From positions 62,001-126,000 of the forward strand of contig JAFEBQ010000012.1 in assembly GCA_018242585.1 (NCBI GenBank): a stretch of DNA of 64,000 bases. Direction: 5' to 3'. Below, piece after piece: positions 45,168-53,810 of this stretch. The DNA comes from Planctomycetota bacterium (GTDB taxonomy: Bacteria; Planctomycetota; Planctomycetia; Pirellulales; PNKZ01). The notes under the pieces are model-generated. The model worked only from the letters and a program-made list of their open reading frames with translations, did not search any database and was not told where the DNA came from. A program made the translations under genes and the position numbers. Position 1 is the first letter of the stretch, and the number at the start of each line of letters is the position of its first letter.

Positions 45168-46370
45168 ATGACTCCTTCTGATCCATTGTCTCCCCAGCCA
45201 GCGCCGGCCGCTGTCGATGTTCCGTTTGCGATCCAGGCGACTCACCGCCTGCGATTCACCAACGACATTCTCGGCGCCGACCAGCACGTGCTGGCCGCCC
45301 TCTTGGAACCGTCAGGCGACCAGCCGGCCAGGGTGCAATTCTGGGTCGACGAGCATGTGGCCGAGGCCCAGCCCGACCTGAAACAGCGGCTCTACGCCTT
45401 TCTGCGCGCGAACAGTGCGCGGCTGATCTCGACCGGCCAAGTGCAAGTGGTCCCTGGCGGTGAAGCGGTGAAGAACGATGTCCACCTGTTGGAGCAGATG
45501 CTCAAGGTGTTGCACGCGGCCGACCTGGACCGGCGCAGCTACGTTGTGGTGATCGGTGGCGGCGCAGTTCTCGACGCAGTCGGCTTCGCGGCTGCGGTGG
45601 CCCATCGTGGCATTCGACTGGTGCGACTGGCGACCACCACGCTGGCCCAGGCCGACTCGGCCATTGGCGTCAAGAACAGCGTCAACCTGTTCGGCAAGAA
45701 GAACTGGATTGGCACTTTTGCCGTGCCCTGGGGCGTGGTGAATGATGCCGCGCTGCTCAGCACGTTGAGCGACCGTGACTTCACCTGCGGGTTTGCCGAG
45801 GCGGTCAAGGTGTCGCTGCTGAAAGACGCGGCCATGTTCGACCGGTTATGCGCCACGGCCGCCCAGATTCGACAACGCGACATGACGGCGGCCGCGCCGA
45901 TGATTCGCGCGTCGGCCGAGATGCACCTGAACCATATCACCCGTGGCGGCGACCCGTTCGAGATGCTCGAAGCGCGGCCGTTGGACTTTGGCCACTGGTC
46001 GGCCCACAAGCTTGAAGTGATGAGCAACTTCGAGCTGCGTCACGGCGAAGCGGTGGCCATCGGCGTGGCCGTCGACACGGTCTACTCGTCGCTGGTCCAC
46101 GGGCTGCCCGCGGCCGATGCCGAGCGCGTGCTGACGTGCCTGGCCGAACTGGGCTTCACGCTCACCTCGCCGGCGCTGGCCGACGCCGAGACGTTGTTCG
46201 CCGGCCTGGAAGAGTTCCGGCAGCACCTCGGCGGCCGACTGACCGTGACGATGCTCGGCGCCATTGGCCGGCAGCTTGACGTTCACCAGGTCGATCGGCC
46301 GCAGATGCTCAAGGCCATCGAGTACGTCCGAGCGTTCGCCGGGCGACGAATTAAGTCGAAGGCGAAGTAA
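45168..46370 (+). CDS. EboD-like sugar phosphate cyclase (3-dehydroquinate synthase homologue)
   Basis: A 400-residue protein. It has the NAD-binding [20 protein letters not shown] and the expected metal ligands: the Glu of [12 protein letters not shown], the first His of [12 protein letters not shown], and the His of [13 protein letters not shown]. The [10 protein letters not shown] wording, rather than FGHTxGHAIE of AroB, is that of EboD proteins from ebo clusters. The substrate is not established for EboD. No other ebo gene is nearby. The ATG at 45168 is chosen over 45114 for family length. Confidence 0.8.
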   Translation: MTPSDPLSPQPAPAAVDVPFAIQATHRLRFTNDILGADQHVLAALLEPSGDQPARVQFWVDEHVAEAQPDLKQRLYAFLRANSARLISTGQVQVVPGGEAVKNDVHLLEQMLKVLHAADLDRRSYVVVIGGGAVLDAVGFAAAVAHRGIRLVRLATTTLAQADSAIGVKNSVNLFGKKNWIGTFAVPWGVVNDAALLSTLSDRDFTCGFAEAVKVSLLKDAAMFDRLCATAAQIRQRDMTAAAPMIRASAEMHLNHITRGGDPFEMLEARPLDFGHWSAHKLEVMSNFELRHGEAVAIGVAVDTVYSSLVHGLPAADAERVLTCLAELGFTLTSPALADAETLFAGLEEFRQHLGGRLTVTMLGAIGRQLDVHQVDRPQMLKAIEYVRAFAGRRIKSKAK

Positions 46371-46378
46371 AAAACTCC

Positions 46379-46461
46379 CCAGGGGGTGAAACCCCTGGGC
46401 TTGCTATCTCGCACAGCGAAGCGCACGCTTTAAGCCCAGGGGTTTCACCCCCTGGGTTTTT
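46379..46461. terminator. Large nested palindrome, probably a bidirectional terminator
   Basis: The arm at 46379-46402 is matched at 46432-46456 by its reverse complement, about 24 perfect bases. Each arm is itself palindromic (CCCAGGGGGTGAAACCCCTGGG). A T run follows at 46457-46461, and the other side ends in an A run (46368-46374) before it, so it can end transcription in both directions. A smaller copy lies at 57836. Confidence 0.8.
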
Positions 46462-46496
46462 CGTTTTCCACGTTACAACAAACGAGATCACACATC

Positions 46497-46907
46497 ATGC
46501 TCAAGCACTTGTCGGCTGTTTGCCTTGGGATTGCCCTCGCCACTGCAGGATACCTTGCCATGCACACCGCCCCATCGGCTCACGGCGCCCCGGCCAGCTC
46601 GACCAGCGTGTTGCGCCACGTGGTGGCCTTCAAGTTCAAGGCCGACGCCAAGCCCGAGGACATCAAGCGCGTCGAAACCGAGTTCGCCAAGCTCCCCAGC
46701 AAGATCGACGCGATCAAGGGTTTTGAATGGGGGCTCGACAACAGCCCCGAGAAGCTGGCCAAGGGGTTCACCCACTGCTGGCTGATCACGTTCGCCGATG
46801 AGAAAGGTCGCGACGAGTACTTGCCCCACGCGGCCCATCAAGAGTTCGTCGGCATCGTCAAGCCGGTCGTGGACGACGTCTTCGTGATCGACTACTGGTC
46901 GAAGTAG
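46497..46907 (+). CDS. Secreted Dabb (stress-responsive alpha/beta barrel) protein
   Basis: A 136-residue protein with a signal peptide (LSAVCLGIALATAGYLAMH). The mature domain has VLRHVVAFKFKADAKPEDIK at its start and FTHCWLITFADEKGRDEYLP, then PHAAHQEFV, the Dabb signature. Such domains dimerise and sometimes bind small molecules, but no role is known for exported forms. It lies between a terminator palindrome and an inverted-repeat element and appears monocistronic. Confidence 0.85.
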   Translation: MLKHLSAVCLGIALATAGYLAMHTAPSAHGAPASSTSVLRHVVAFKFKADAKPEDIKRVETEFAKLPSKIDAIKGFEWGLDNSPEKLAKGFTHCWLITFADEKGRDEYLPHAAHQEFVGIVKPVVDDVFVIDYWSK

Positions 46908-46928
46908 CATCCTGGGATCCTGGGGACT

Positions 46929-47145
46929 AGCCACGGAGGCACTGAGACACGGAGGGATTCACGGAGGAGAAATTCGGGCGGGGGATTCTGAATGACCAAT
47001 GCCCAAATCCCAATGACCAAGGAACCATCGCGGGCCATTTCGATACAAAGACATTGGTCATTGAACATTGGCCATTGGTGCTTCTCGATCCGTTCCCTTT
47101 TTATCCCCCTCCGTGCAAACCTCCGTGTCTCAGTGCCTCTGTGGC
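46929..47145. repeat. Long inverted-repeat element, copy 4
   Basis: The left arm begins GCCACGGAGGCACTGAGACA at 46929 and the right arm ends CCTCTGTGGC at 47145. Inside, GAATGACCAATGCCCAAATC (from 46990) is answered by CATTGGTCATTGAACATTGG (from about 47050), the same inner module as at 42841. It fills the spacer between the Dabb gene and the convergent EcsC gene. Confidence 0.87.
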
Positions 47146-47156
47146 AAATTGACGAC

Positions 47157-48032
47157 TCAGCGTCGCTTCGCGGCCAGTGCGGCTGCGCGGTATTGATCCT
47201 GGACGAAGTCCAGCCCGTACAGCCGTTCCAGGCTGCGGATGCCAAAGTGGTATCGGGCCACGCGGTTGAAGTGGTCCATGAACGCCACGTTGATCATCGC
47301 GCCGGCACCCGCGCCGACTAGCGGAATGGCCTGTGCCACGACCTTCTGCGTGACCGCCACGTCAAAGCGGCGGGCAATCGCGGCAATCAACGCCACCAGC
47401 GCCGGCGAGCTGCCGCGTTGCAGCATCTGGGAGAACTCGACCGCGCTCATCTGCCCGACCAATCGCGCCGACTGGGCCACCGCTTCGTACACGCCAAACC
47501 GGGCGGTCAGGTAGCTGGCCTCCAGCGCGTCGTCCACATCGGACGGGCCGCCGAGGCTGAACACGCTGAGGCATTGCAACTGGACCTCGGGTTGTCCCAG
47601 GTTCTCGCCGGCGTCCTTGGCCACGGCCGCGATCGAACGGAGCATGATCGTCGTGGTCATGGGCAACTCGGCCGCCAGCCCCAGCCAGCCGAACAGCCCG
47701 CCGGCCGTCCCGGTGGCCGCCACCGACAGGTTGCTCCAGAACTTACTGTCGGCGCCGATTTCTCCGACCGGCTTTTCAGCCACCAACGTCCCGGGCGGGT
47801 TGGCCGCCTCGCGTGGCAATGTTGAGATCGCCAGTCGCAAGGCCGAGGTCAACGCCGTGCGGACCGCCGAGTCGATGACGTTCGGCGCGATGGCCTCCAT
47901 TCCCTTCGCGACGACTTCCAGCGGCTTGCCAATGGCGTTGGCCAATCGGATCAAGAGCGAAGGCTGTTCCAGATAGCGCGCCGCCTCGGCCAGAAACTGC
48001 TGTTCGGTCGGAAGAAGCTGGTGATTGGTCAT
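47157..48032 (-). CDS. EcsC-family protein
   Basis: A 291-residue protein with the EcsC layout. Hydrophobic stretches lie at about residues 105-140 (SVAATGTAGGLFGWLGLAAE) and near residue 240 (VVAQAIPLVGAGAGAMINVA), and the C terminus reads RVARYHFGIRSLERLYG, a conserved block of the family. EcsC proteins are membrane-associated and poorly understood, perhaps tied to transport or secretion. It is transcribed alone toward the inverted-repeat element. Confidence 0.83.
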   Translation of the reverse strand: MTNHQLLPTEQQFLAEAARYLEQPSLLIRLANAIGKPLEVVAKGMEAIAPNVIDSAVRTALTSALRLAISTLPREAANPPGTLVAEKPVGEIGADSKFWSNLSVAATGTAGGLFGWLGLAAELPMTTTIMLRSIAAVAKDAGENLGQPEVQLQCLSVFSLGGPSDVDDALEASYLTARFGVYEAVAQSARLVGQMSAVEFSQMLQRGSSPALVALIAAIARRFDVAVTQKVVAQAIPLVGAGAGAMINVAFMDHFNRVARYHFGIRSLERLYGLDFVQDQYRAAALAAKRR

Positions 48033-48094
48033 GTTCGATTGTTCGCAAGGGCGACGCTCGGGACTAGAGCGACGTGACCAGCATCTTAGGGTGC

Positions 48095-48122
48095 CATGCT
48101 CAAGTCAGCAGACTTGAGCATG
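48095..48122. repeat. Perfect 12-bp-stem hairpin
   Basis: CATGCTCAAGTC (48095-48106) pairs perfectly with GACTTGAGCATG (48111-48122) around AGCA. No T tract follows in either direction, so it is not a standard terminator. It lies between two minus-strand genes and resembles the other spacer hairpins of this window. Confidence 0.85.
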
Positions 48123-48132
48123 TGAAGCCAAC

Positions 48133-48600
48133 CTATGGCTTAAAATCGTGCGCAATAAAAACCAATCCCTCAAGCCCGAGTCGCTCACAGTTCCAAAGCA
48201 ACGGACTTGCAGCCGCCTCACATTGGTTAAGTGGATCGCGAAAGATATCCGCAATGTGCTCGTCGCCACAGTGTGGACAATACCAAAAGAGTTTGCGAGC
48301 AATGTAAGGCTGACGAGAGACTTTCTTAGCGTCTATTTCGTCCAACTGGATGTCTATTGCTTCGCCTCCACCTACGACTACTTCTCCCTGGACAACGGGA
48401 ATGGTTTCTGTGGAGTGCGCCACGCACCATTCACTTGGATCATCGTCATACCAAGATGATTCACGAATGTTCTGCCACGCCTCGTCCAAGCTGAGGGCAA
48501 CAATCAAGCATTCGTCACGGTGAATCGCGCGATAGACCTCGACCGCCCTGGTGTCCATATCATTTCTGCTCAGCAACACGACATCGCCACACATGATCAT
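48133..48600 (-). CDS. Unknown protein coupled to a radical SAM gene, with CxxC motif
   Basis: A 155-residue soluble protein. An N-terminal domain (VEVYRAIHRDECLIVALSLD, about residues 18-95) precedes FWYCPHCGDEHIADIF and a later NQCEAAASPLLWNCERLG, four cysteines that could bind zinc. I know no family. Its ATG overlaps the stop of the radical SAM gene by four bases, so the two are translationally coupled. A second start at 48594 is possible. Composition and coupling support a real gene. Confidence 0.65.
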   Translation of the reverse strand: MIMCGDVVLLSRNDMDTRAVEVYRAIHRDECLIVALSLDEAWQNIRESSWYDDDPSEWCVAHSTETIPVVQGEVVVGGGEAIDIQLDEIDAKKVSRQPYIARKLFWYCPHCGDEHIADIFRDPLNQCEAAASPLLWNCERLGLEGLVFIAHDFKP

Positions 48601-49841
48601 TCAGCGGAAATTGACGTATCCGCCAGCACTTCTTCCGGTGCCCGCGGATGCGCGTACGCCCCGAAGTCGTTGAAGAAGTGACGCTTCACGAACCGGTAGG
48701 CCCAGTTCTTCTCGGGCACTTGCTCGGTTCCGGCCGCCTGGGAAGGACGCGACTCCATCGCGTGCAGCTCGGCCAGGGCTGTGTGCCGGCTGGTCGTGTC
48801 GCGGGCGTCGTGCTTGCGGACCAGCCGTTCGAGCAAGTCGGGCCTCTCGAGTACGATGCAGCCGCGCGTGGAACCGGCGGCTAGTTCGCGAAAGTCGCGC
48901 AGGAACGTCGACTGCTCGATGTTCTCGCGCAGTGGCTTGGCGTCGTGAATGCTCTCGCGGGCGAACTGAATGATCGGGCACGGCTCGATGTCGCCGGCCG
49001 GGCCGACGTGATGCGTAAAGCCGGTCGCCGCCGGGCACAATGCCTGCCCCTGGCCGTCGTAATAGGCGTCGATGATCACGATCGGCTTCTTGGCCCGCAT
49101 CTCGACGACGAACTTGCGAGCCTGCAATTGCTGCTCGACGGTCAAGGCCAGGTCGGGCCGCGGGTCGGGCCCCACCGGACGATAGACGTGGAACCAGCAG
49201 TACATGACCCCCATCTCGATCAGCCGATCAACCCACCGCTCGGTCAGCAGGTCGGCATAGTTGGTCTGGCACAAGCTGGTACAAACGCCAGTCAGCAGCT
49301 TGTGACGCAGGCAGGCGTCGAGCCCGGCCATCGTCTGGTTCAAGACATTGAGCCGGCCGCGGCGCTCGTCGCTAACGATCTGCGTGCCCTCGACGCTGAC
49401 CAGCGGCGTGACGTTCCCCAGCTCGCGCAGCCGCCGGGCCACGTCGTCGGTGATCAGTTGCCCGTTGGTGAATACCTGAAAGTAGCAGTCCGGGTGCGCG
49501 GCAAAGATGTCGAGCACCTCGGGGTGCATGAACGGCTCGCCGCCAAGGATGCCAAAGAAGGCGTTCCCCTGCTCCTTAGCTTCGCGGATCACTCGATTCA
49601 TGGCCGTCAGGTCGATGGTCTGTTGCTTGGCCGACACATCGACCCAGCATCCCTGGCAGCGCAGGTTGCAGCTATTGATGATCGACAAGTACAAGAACGG
49701 CGGAAAGAACTCGCCGCGGCGCAGGCGGGCCTTGTGACGCTGGACGCTACGCATGCCGCGAAAGCCCATCGTCCAAGCCAGCTTCCAAAGCAGCCGCTTG
49801 TCGGTTTCGACCAGCAGCCGGCGCGCCATGCTGAGATACAT
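48597..49841 (-). CDS. Radical SAM protein with SPASM-type C-terminal domain
   Basis: The ATG at 49841 follows GGGAGAGG and gives 414 residues. The cluster motif SCNLRCQGCW lies near residues 58-67, and ILGGEPF provides the GGE. The C-terminal part has CPAATGFTHHVGPAGDIEPC and later cysteines, as in SPASM domains that hold extra clusters. Such enzymes modify peptides, proteins or small molecules, but the substrate is unknown. The coupled small protein downstream is a possible partner. Residues before the ATG lack a family match. Confidence 0.8.
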   Translation of the reverse strand: MYLSMARRLLVETDKRLLWKLAWTMGFRGMRSVQRHKARLRRGEFFPPFLYLSIINSCNLRCQGCWVDVSAKQQTIDLTAMNRVIREAKEQGNAFFGILGGEPFMHPEVLDIFAAHPDCYFQVFTNGQLITDDVARRLRELGNVTPLVSVEGTQIVSDERRGRLNVLNQTMAGLDACLRHKLLTGVCTSLCQTNYADLLTERWVDRLIEMGVMYCWFHVYRPVGPDPRPDLALTVEQQLQARKFVVEMRAKKPIVIIDAYYDGQGQALCPAATGFTHHVGPAGDIEPCPIIQFARESIHDAKPLRENIEQSTFLRDFRELAAGSTRGCIVLERPDLLERLVRKHDARDTTSRHTALAELHAMESRPSQAAGTEQVPEKNWAYRFVKRHFFNDFGAYAHPRAPEEVLADTSISAE

Positions 49842-50031
49842 AACCTCTCCCGGGGGATTCGATGGAACAATTATCGCACGTCGCGCCTTGTTCGCAAGGA
49901 TGCAGTGGCAGAGAAGGATGTGCATTCGACCACGACGATACGACGTCGGACAGAAGGTTTAACCCTTCTCGCCGAGGGAAAAGGGGTGGTGCGAACTCGG
50001 TGACTTTGGGAACCGTTCACTTGGCGAACGG

Positions 50032-50919
50032 CTAATCCGTCCAACGTGCAAAGATCATCCGGCCGGCGCTGGTTTGCAAGACGCTGGTCACCGCGGCGTG
50101 AACGGTCTGGCCAATCCGCTCGCGGCCGCCGTCGACCACGACCATCGTGCCGTCCTCGAGGTAGCCAACTCCTTGCTGAGGCGACTCGCCGGGCTTGAGC
50201 AGTTCGACCTCGATCGAATCGCCGGGCAGGAACACGGGCCGCAACGCCGCCGCCACATCGTTCAGATTCACCACCGGCACCCCTTGCAACCGGGCGACCT
50301 TGCCCAGGTTGAAGTCGCCGGTCACCAGCTTGCCGTTCAACTGCCGGGCAATCGCCACCAGTTGCAAGTCGACCGGCGCGACCGCCGTGGCGGCGTCGAG
50401 CTGTCCGCGCCAAATCGAAAATTGGTTATCGGCCGCAGTGCGCAGTTTGTCGAGCAAATCGAGCCCGCGTCGCCCGCGCGCTCGACGGAGTCGATCGGGG
50501 CTGTCGGCCAATGCCTGCAATTCGGTGACGACCACCTCGGGGACGACGAGCGGCCCGTTGAGCACGCCAGTCGCTTGGACGTCGACAATCCGGCCATCGA
50601 TCACGGCGCTGGTGTCCAGGATGAACGGCGTGATCGATTCGGCGGGCATCGACACGCCACTCGAAACAACGGAAGTGCCAGTGATGTAACAGCCGCAAAC
50701 ACCGCCAGCTACCGCGGTCAGGAACACCAGTGTGCCACCACCGAACAAGACAATCAGCTTGGGCGCGGTGCCAATCACTTCGTCGGCGCGGAACAGCCGC
50801 GGCAAGTAGCTAGCCAGGGCCATCCCTATGAGCAAGCCGATCATCGTGCCGAGCCAGATGCGACTCAGGCGGTACATCCGCTCGCGGGTTTCGGCGATTT
50901 CGGCGGGCTGTCGATTCAT
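50032..50919 (-). CDS. PIN/TRAM-domain membrane protein (YacL type)
   Basis: A 295-residue protein from the ATG at 50919. Two membrane helices lie at about residues 20-40 and 53-78. A PIN nuclease-type domain follows with ILDTSAVIDGRIVDV, VTELQALAD and LVTGDFNLGKVA, holding the acidic residues. The end is a TRAM domain (GESPQQGVGYLEDGTMVVVD). YacL-type proteins may cleave RNA at the membrane. The gene begins 31 bases after the dGTPase stop and is part of the HIT-dGTPase series. Confidence 0.9.
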   Translation of the reverse strand: MNRQPAEIAETRERMYRLSRIWLGTMIGLLIGMALASYLPRLFRADEVIGTAPKLIVLFGGGTLVFLTAVAGGVCGCYITGTSVVSSGVSMPAESITPFILDTSAVIDGRIVDVQATGVLNGPLVVPEVVVTELQALADSPDRLRRARGRRGLDLLDKLRTAADNQFSIWRGQLDAATAVAPVDLQLVAIARQLNGKLVTGDFNLGKVARLQGVPVVNLNDVAAALRPVFLPGDSIEVELLKPGESPQQGVGYLEDGTMVVVDGGRERIGQTVHAAVTSVLQTSAGRMIFARWTD

Positions 50920-50950
50920 GTGCGTGGAGGTTCCGAGGTGATCGCCACGA

Positions 50951-52108
50951 CTACGAGCCTTGGAACAACCGGTGGTGCTCATGTCGGGCATAGCGATCGG
51001 TCATGCCGGCCAGATAGTCGCCGACCGAGCGGGCCAGTCCGACCGTTTCGACCCGGGCGCGGAAGCTATCGGGTAAGTGATGAGGCTGCTCGCGGTAGCC
51101 CTCGAACATCTCGCGCAGTTCGCCTTGCACCAGTCGACGCACGCGGAGCACGGTGGCATGGCGATAAACGCGCTCCTGCAAGAAGCGTTCGAGCTCGGCC
51201 TTTTGCTGGGCGAGCGTGCTGCTGGCCTGGATGATCAGTGGCACTCGCTTGACATCGTCGGCCGAGCGGACATTCAAGTCGTTGATCTTGGCGACGGCCT
51301 GCTCGAACAAGTCGCCGACCTGCCAATCGATTAGCTCGTGCAGCACGGTGCGCTTGAGTTGCGGTTCGTCGAGGGCGGAGTATCGGCTGCGGACGCGGCG
51401 GGCCGCTTCGCGCCACAGCGGAATCTCCAGCAACTCGTCGAGCGTCAATAGCTCCAGGTGGAGCGCGTCGTCAGCGTCGTGCGTGTCATAGGCAATGCTG
51501 TCGGCCGCCTCGACCACTTGCACTTCAAGCAAAGGGCGCACCGCGTGGGTGTCATGACGAATCCGCTCGGCTTGGCCAGCCAGGACTTCCTGGCTCAGGT
51601 TCAGTCCGGGGAACTCGGGATAGCGTTGCTCGATCAGCTCGACAATTCTTAGCGCCTGGGCATTGTGCGAAAAGCCACCCACCTCAGCCAGGCAAGCGTG
51701 CAGTACGTCCTCGCCGGCGTGGCCAAATGGTGGATGCCCCAGATCGTGGGCCAACGCCAGCGATTCGACCAGATCCTCGTTCAATCGCAGGGCGCGCCCC
51801 AGCGTGCGGGCAATCGACGACACTTCCAGCGTGTGGGTCAGCCGCGTCCGGTGATAGTCGCCGAGTTCGCCCGTGAAAACCTGCATCTTGGCGCTCAGCC
51901 GGCGATAGGCCGCGCTGTGGACCAACCGGTCCCGGTCACGTTGGAACGGCCCGCGGTAAGGATGGGCCGGCTCGGCGTGCTTGCGGCCGGCCGAATCGAA
52001 GCTGTGCATCGCGTAGGGGGCCAGCAACGCCGCTTCACGCTCGGCAATGGTCAGCGGTACGAACGGCGTCGCGCCGATCGCCGCCCCGCCCGAGGGTGCC
52101 TGGCTCAT
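50951..52108 (-). CDS. dGTPase-like deoxynucleoside triphosphate triphosphohydrolase (HD domain)
   Basis: A 385-residue protein. The HD core is visible as RLTHTLEVSSIARTLGRALR, then ALAHDLGHPPFGHAGED, then EAADSIAYDTHDADDAL, supplying the metal-binding H, HD and D residues. The N terminus has RDRDRLVHSAAYRRLSAKMQ, as in dGTPases. It hydrolyses dNTPs to nucleosides and triphosphate. The ATG overlaps the HIT gene stop by four bases, which supports coupled translation. Confidence 0.92.
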   Translation of the reverse strand: MSQAPSGGAAIGATPFVPLTIAEREAALLAPYAMHSFDSAGRKHAEPAHPYRGPFQRDRDRLVHSAAYRRLSAKMQVFTGELGDYHRTRLTHTLEVSSIARTLGRALRLNEDLVESLALAHDLGHPPFGHAGEDVLHACLAEVGGFSHNAQALRIVELIEQRYPEFPGLNLSQEVLAGQAERIRHDTHAVRPLLEVQVVEAADSIAYDTHDADDALHLELLTLDELLEIPLWREAARRVRSRYSALDEPQLKRTVLHELIDWQVGDLFEQAVAKINDLNVRSADDVKRVPLIIQASSTLAQQKAELERFLQERVYRHATVLRVRRLVQGELREMFEGYREQPHHLPDSFRARVETVGLARSVGDYLAGMTDRYARHEHHRLFQGS

Positions 52109-52653
52109 GACCCGGTCTCCGGCGGCTTGATGGCGGCCGACAAGACTTCGCACATGGCGTCGAGCGACGCCGAGATGACCCGTAGATCGGCTACCGCGGT
52201 CATGAAATTGGTGTCGCCAAACCAGCGCGGCACGATGTGCCAATGCAGGTGCCCCGGCACGCCCGCTCCGGCGGCGCGTCCCAGATTCAACCCGACGTTC
52301 ACCCCTTCGGCCCTGAGCGCCTGCTCGATAGCCAGCACGCCTCGCGAAATCAGGGTGGTGATCTCGGCGTGAGTGGTGGCGTCGATTTGCTCGAATCGGC
52401 CATGATGATCGAGCGGCGCGACCATCAAATGCCCGTTGTTGTAAGGATAGCGATTGAGCATGACGAGGGCCGACGAGCCGCGCGCGACGACCAGGTTGGC
52501 GCGATCGTCCGCTGCGACCGCTGCCCGACACAGAAAGCAGTCGGCGTCAGCGCCGGGGCGCAGCCGGGCCAACTCCTCGGGCGTCGGCCCCTGGGGCTTA
52601 TCGCCTTGCAGATAGGCCAACCGCCAGGGTGCCCAAAGTCGCTCGTCCTCCAA
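52105..52653 (-). CDS. HIT-family nucleotide hydrolase/phosphorylase
   Basis: A 182-residue protein with ERLWAPWRLAYL at the N terminus, CFLC (zinc-type cysteines), MLNRYPYNNGHLMV, and the catalytic triad GHLHWHIVPRW. The order and the WAPWR start are those of the diadenosine tetraphosphate phosphorylase-like HIT group. It should act on dinucleoside polyphosphates or AMP conjugates. It heads the minus-strand HIT, dGTPase, PIN-TRAM operon. Confidence 0.92.
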   Translation of the reverse strand: MEDERLWAPWRLAYLQGDKPQGPTPEELARLRPGADADCFLCRAAVAADDRANLVVARGSSALVMLNRYPYNNGHLMVAPLDHHGRFEQIDATTHAEITTLISRGVLAIEQALRAEGVNVGLNLGRAAGAGVPGHLHWHIVPRWFGDTNFMTAVADLRVISASLDAMCEVLSAAIKPPETGS

Positions 52654-52683
52654 GATGGAATCCTTTTGAAGAGGGGCAAGGGT

Positions 52684-52801
52684 AAGCGATTAGCCATTTG
52701 CGATTAGCAATTAGCCAGAAAGGCTCAGACACGGACTTCGTACTAAAGAGAGCGGACTACTGGCCTCTCTGCTAATCGCTAATTGCTAACCGCTAATCGC
52801 T
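52684..52801. repeat. Inverted repeat of GATTAGC-type modules
   Basis: The left arm (AAGCGATTAGCCATTTGCGA, from about 52684) and right arm (GCTAATCGCTAATTGCTAAC, from 52770) are imperfect inverse copies, each made of ATTAGC words. About 55 bases lie between. It sits between the divergent HIT and scpA genes. A weaker single arm, GCTAATGGCTAACCGCTAG, occurs near 10300. Confidence 0.8.
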
Positions 52802-52968
52802 TCGACACAACGGACCACCCGCGAGTTTACGGCTCGGGTGCCAGCACCGGCAAGTGCGCCCCCCGTGCGAGCCGCAGGCTGCAATTCCATTTTGCCCGGC
52901 GGCTAGCGTAAGATACAGCGTCGGCCGCGTCGAATCGGCCGCTTTGTTTCGTCCTGGGGCTTGCCGGC

Positions 52969-53724
52969 TTGGCCATGAACTTTCGCGTCGATCTCGACAT
53001 TTATCGCGGCCCGCTCGATCTGCTGCTGTACCTGGTGCGAAAGCACGAGGTCGCGATCGTCGATTTGCCGATCGCGCCGATCACCGCCCAGTTCCTACAA
53101 TACCTCGAGGTGTTACAGGAGCTGAACGTCGATTCGGTCGGCGATTTTGTCGAGATGGCCAGTACCTTAATCGAGTTGAAATCGCGCAGCGTCCTGCCGC
53201 ACGAAGGAGAGGACGAAGAGCCGCTGGAAGAGCCGCACCAGGATCTGGTGCGCCAGTTGCTCGAATACAAGCGGTACAAAGACGCCGCCAGCGTGCTCGA
53301 AGAACGCGGCCGCGTGTGGCGCGACCGCTTTGTGCGCGACGCCGGCGCCGCCGGGGCGCCGGGGCCGGCCAAGGAAACCCAGCCGATTCACGAGGTGGAG
53401 CTGTGGGATCTGGTCAGCGCGTTCGGCCGGATCATGAAGCAACACGAGCCGAGCCGGGCCACCAGCATTGTTTACGACGACACGCCGATCCATGTCTTCA
53501 TGGAGCGGATTCACGAGCGGCTCGTCGCGCAAGGACACCTGGCGCTGGGCGACTTGTTCCAGCCTGGCATGCACAAGTCGACGATGGTGGGCATTGTGCT
53601 GGCCGTGCTGGAACTGGTCCGGCACCACTCGGTGCTAGCCGAGCAAGACGCCTTATTCGGCGAAGTCACCCTCTTTCCACCGACAGCGACGGAGCCAGCG
53701 CCGCCGGAAGCCAAGCAAGAGTGA
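52969..53724 (+). CDS. scpA: Segregation and condensation protein A
   Basis: A 251-residue ScpA. Conserved blocks are RVDLDIYRGPLDLLLYLVRK at the N terminus, DFVEMASTLIELKSRSVLP, and LVRQLLEYKRYKDAA. A C-terminal winged-helix part contains LFQPGMHKSTMVGIVLAVLE. It bridges SMC and ScpB in the condensin complex. The start is TTG at 52969 or the ATG at 52975. scpB does not follow. Confidence 0.92.
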   Translation: MAMNFRVDLDIYRGPLDLLLYLVRKHEVAIVDLPIAPITAQFLQYLEVLQELNVDSVGDFVEMASTLIELKSRSVLPHEGEDEEPLEEPHQDLVRQLLEYKRYKDAASVLEERGRVWRDRFVRDAGAAGAPGPAKETQPIHEVELWDLVSAFGRIMKQHEPSRATSIVYDDTPIHVFMERIHERLVAQGHLALGDLFQPGMHKSTMVGIVLAVLELVRHHSVLAEQDALFGEVTLFPPTATEPAPPEAKQE

Positions 53725-53744
53725 TGCAACGGCAGGCTTCTGGC

Positions 53745-53810
53745 CCTCCATTCATCACTCATCACTCCGCATTCATCATTTCCTGGCGTCGTGCCGTTGT
53801 GTCGTCGTGG
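53745..53810. repeat. Single-arm repeat modules
   Basis: CATTCATCACTCATCACTCC, from about 53749, matches the right inner arm of the element at 44725-44985. Next to it, GTCGTGCCGTTGTGTCGTCG (from about 53787) is the inverse of the AACCACGACGACACGGCATG module at 16903. Neither has its partner arm here, so this looks like a decayed or composite copy. Confidence 0.7.

Noticed and set aside
12145-47145. CRISPR array interpretation of the repeated spacer modules
   Set aside because: The copies are far apart, are inverted-repeat elements rather than direct repeats with regular spacers, and no cas gene is present.
46929-47145. Insertion sequence interpretation of the inverted-repeat elements
   Set aside because: The elements are only about 150-260 bases, contain no transposase frame, and show no obvious target duplication. 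A non-autonomous element remains possible but is not shown.
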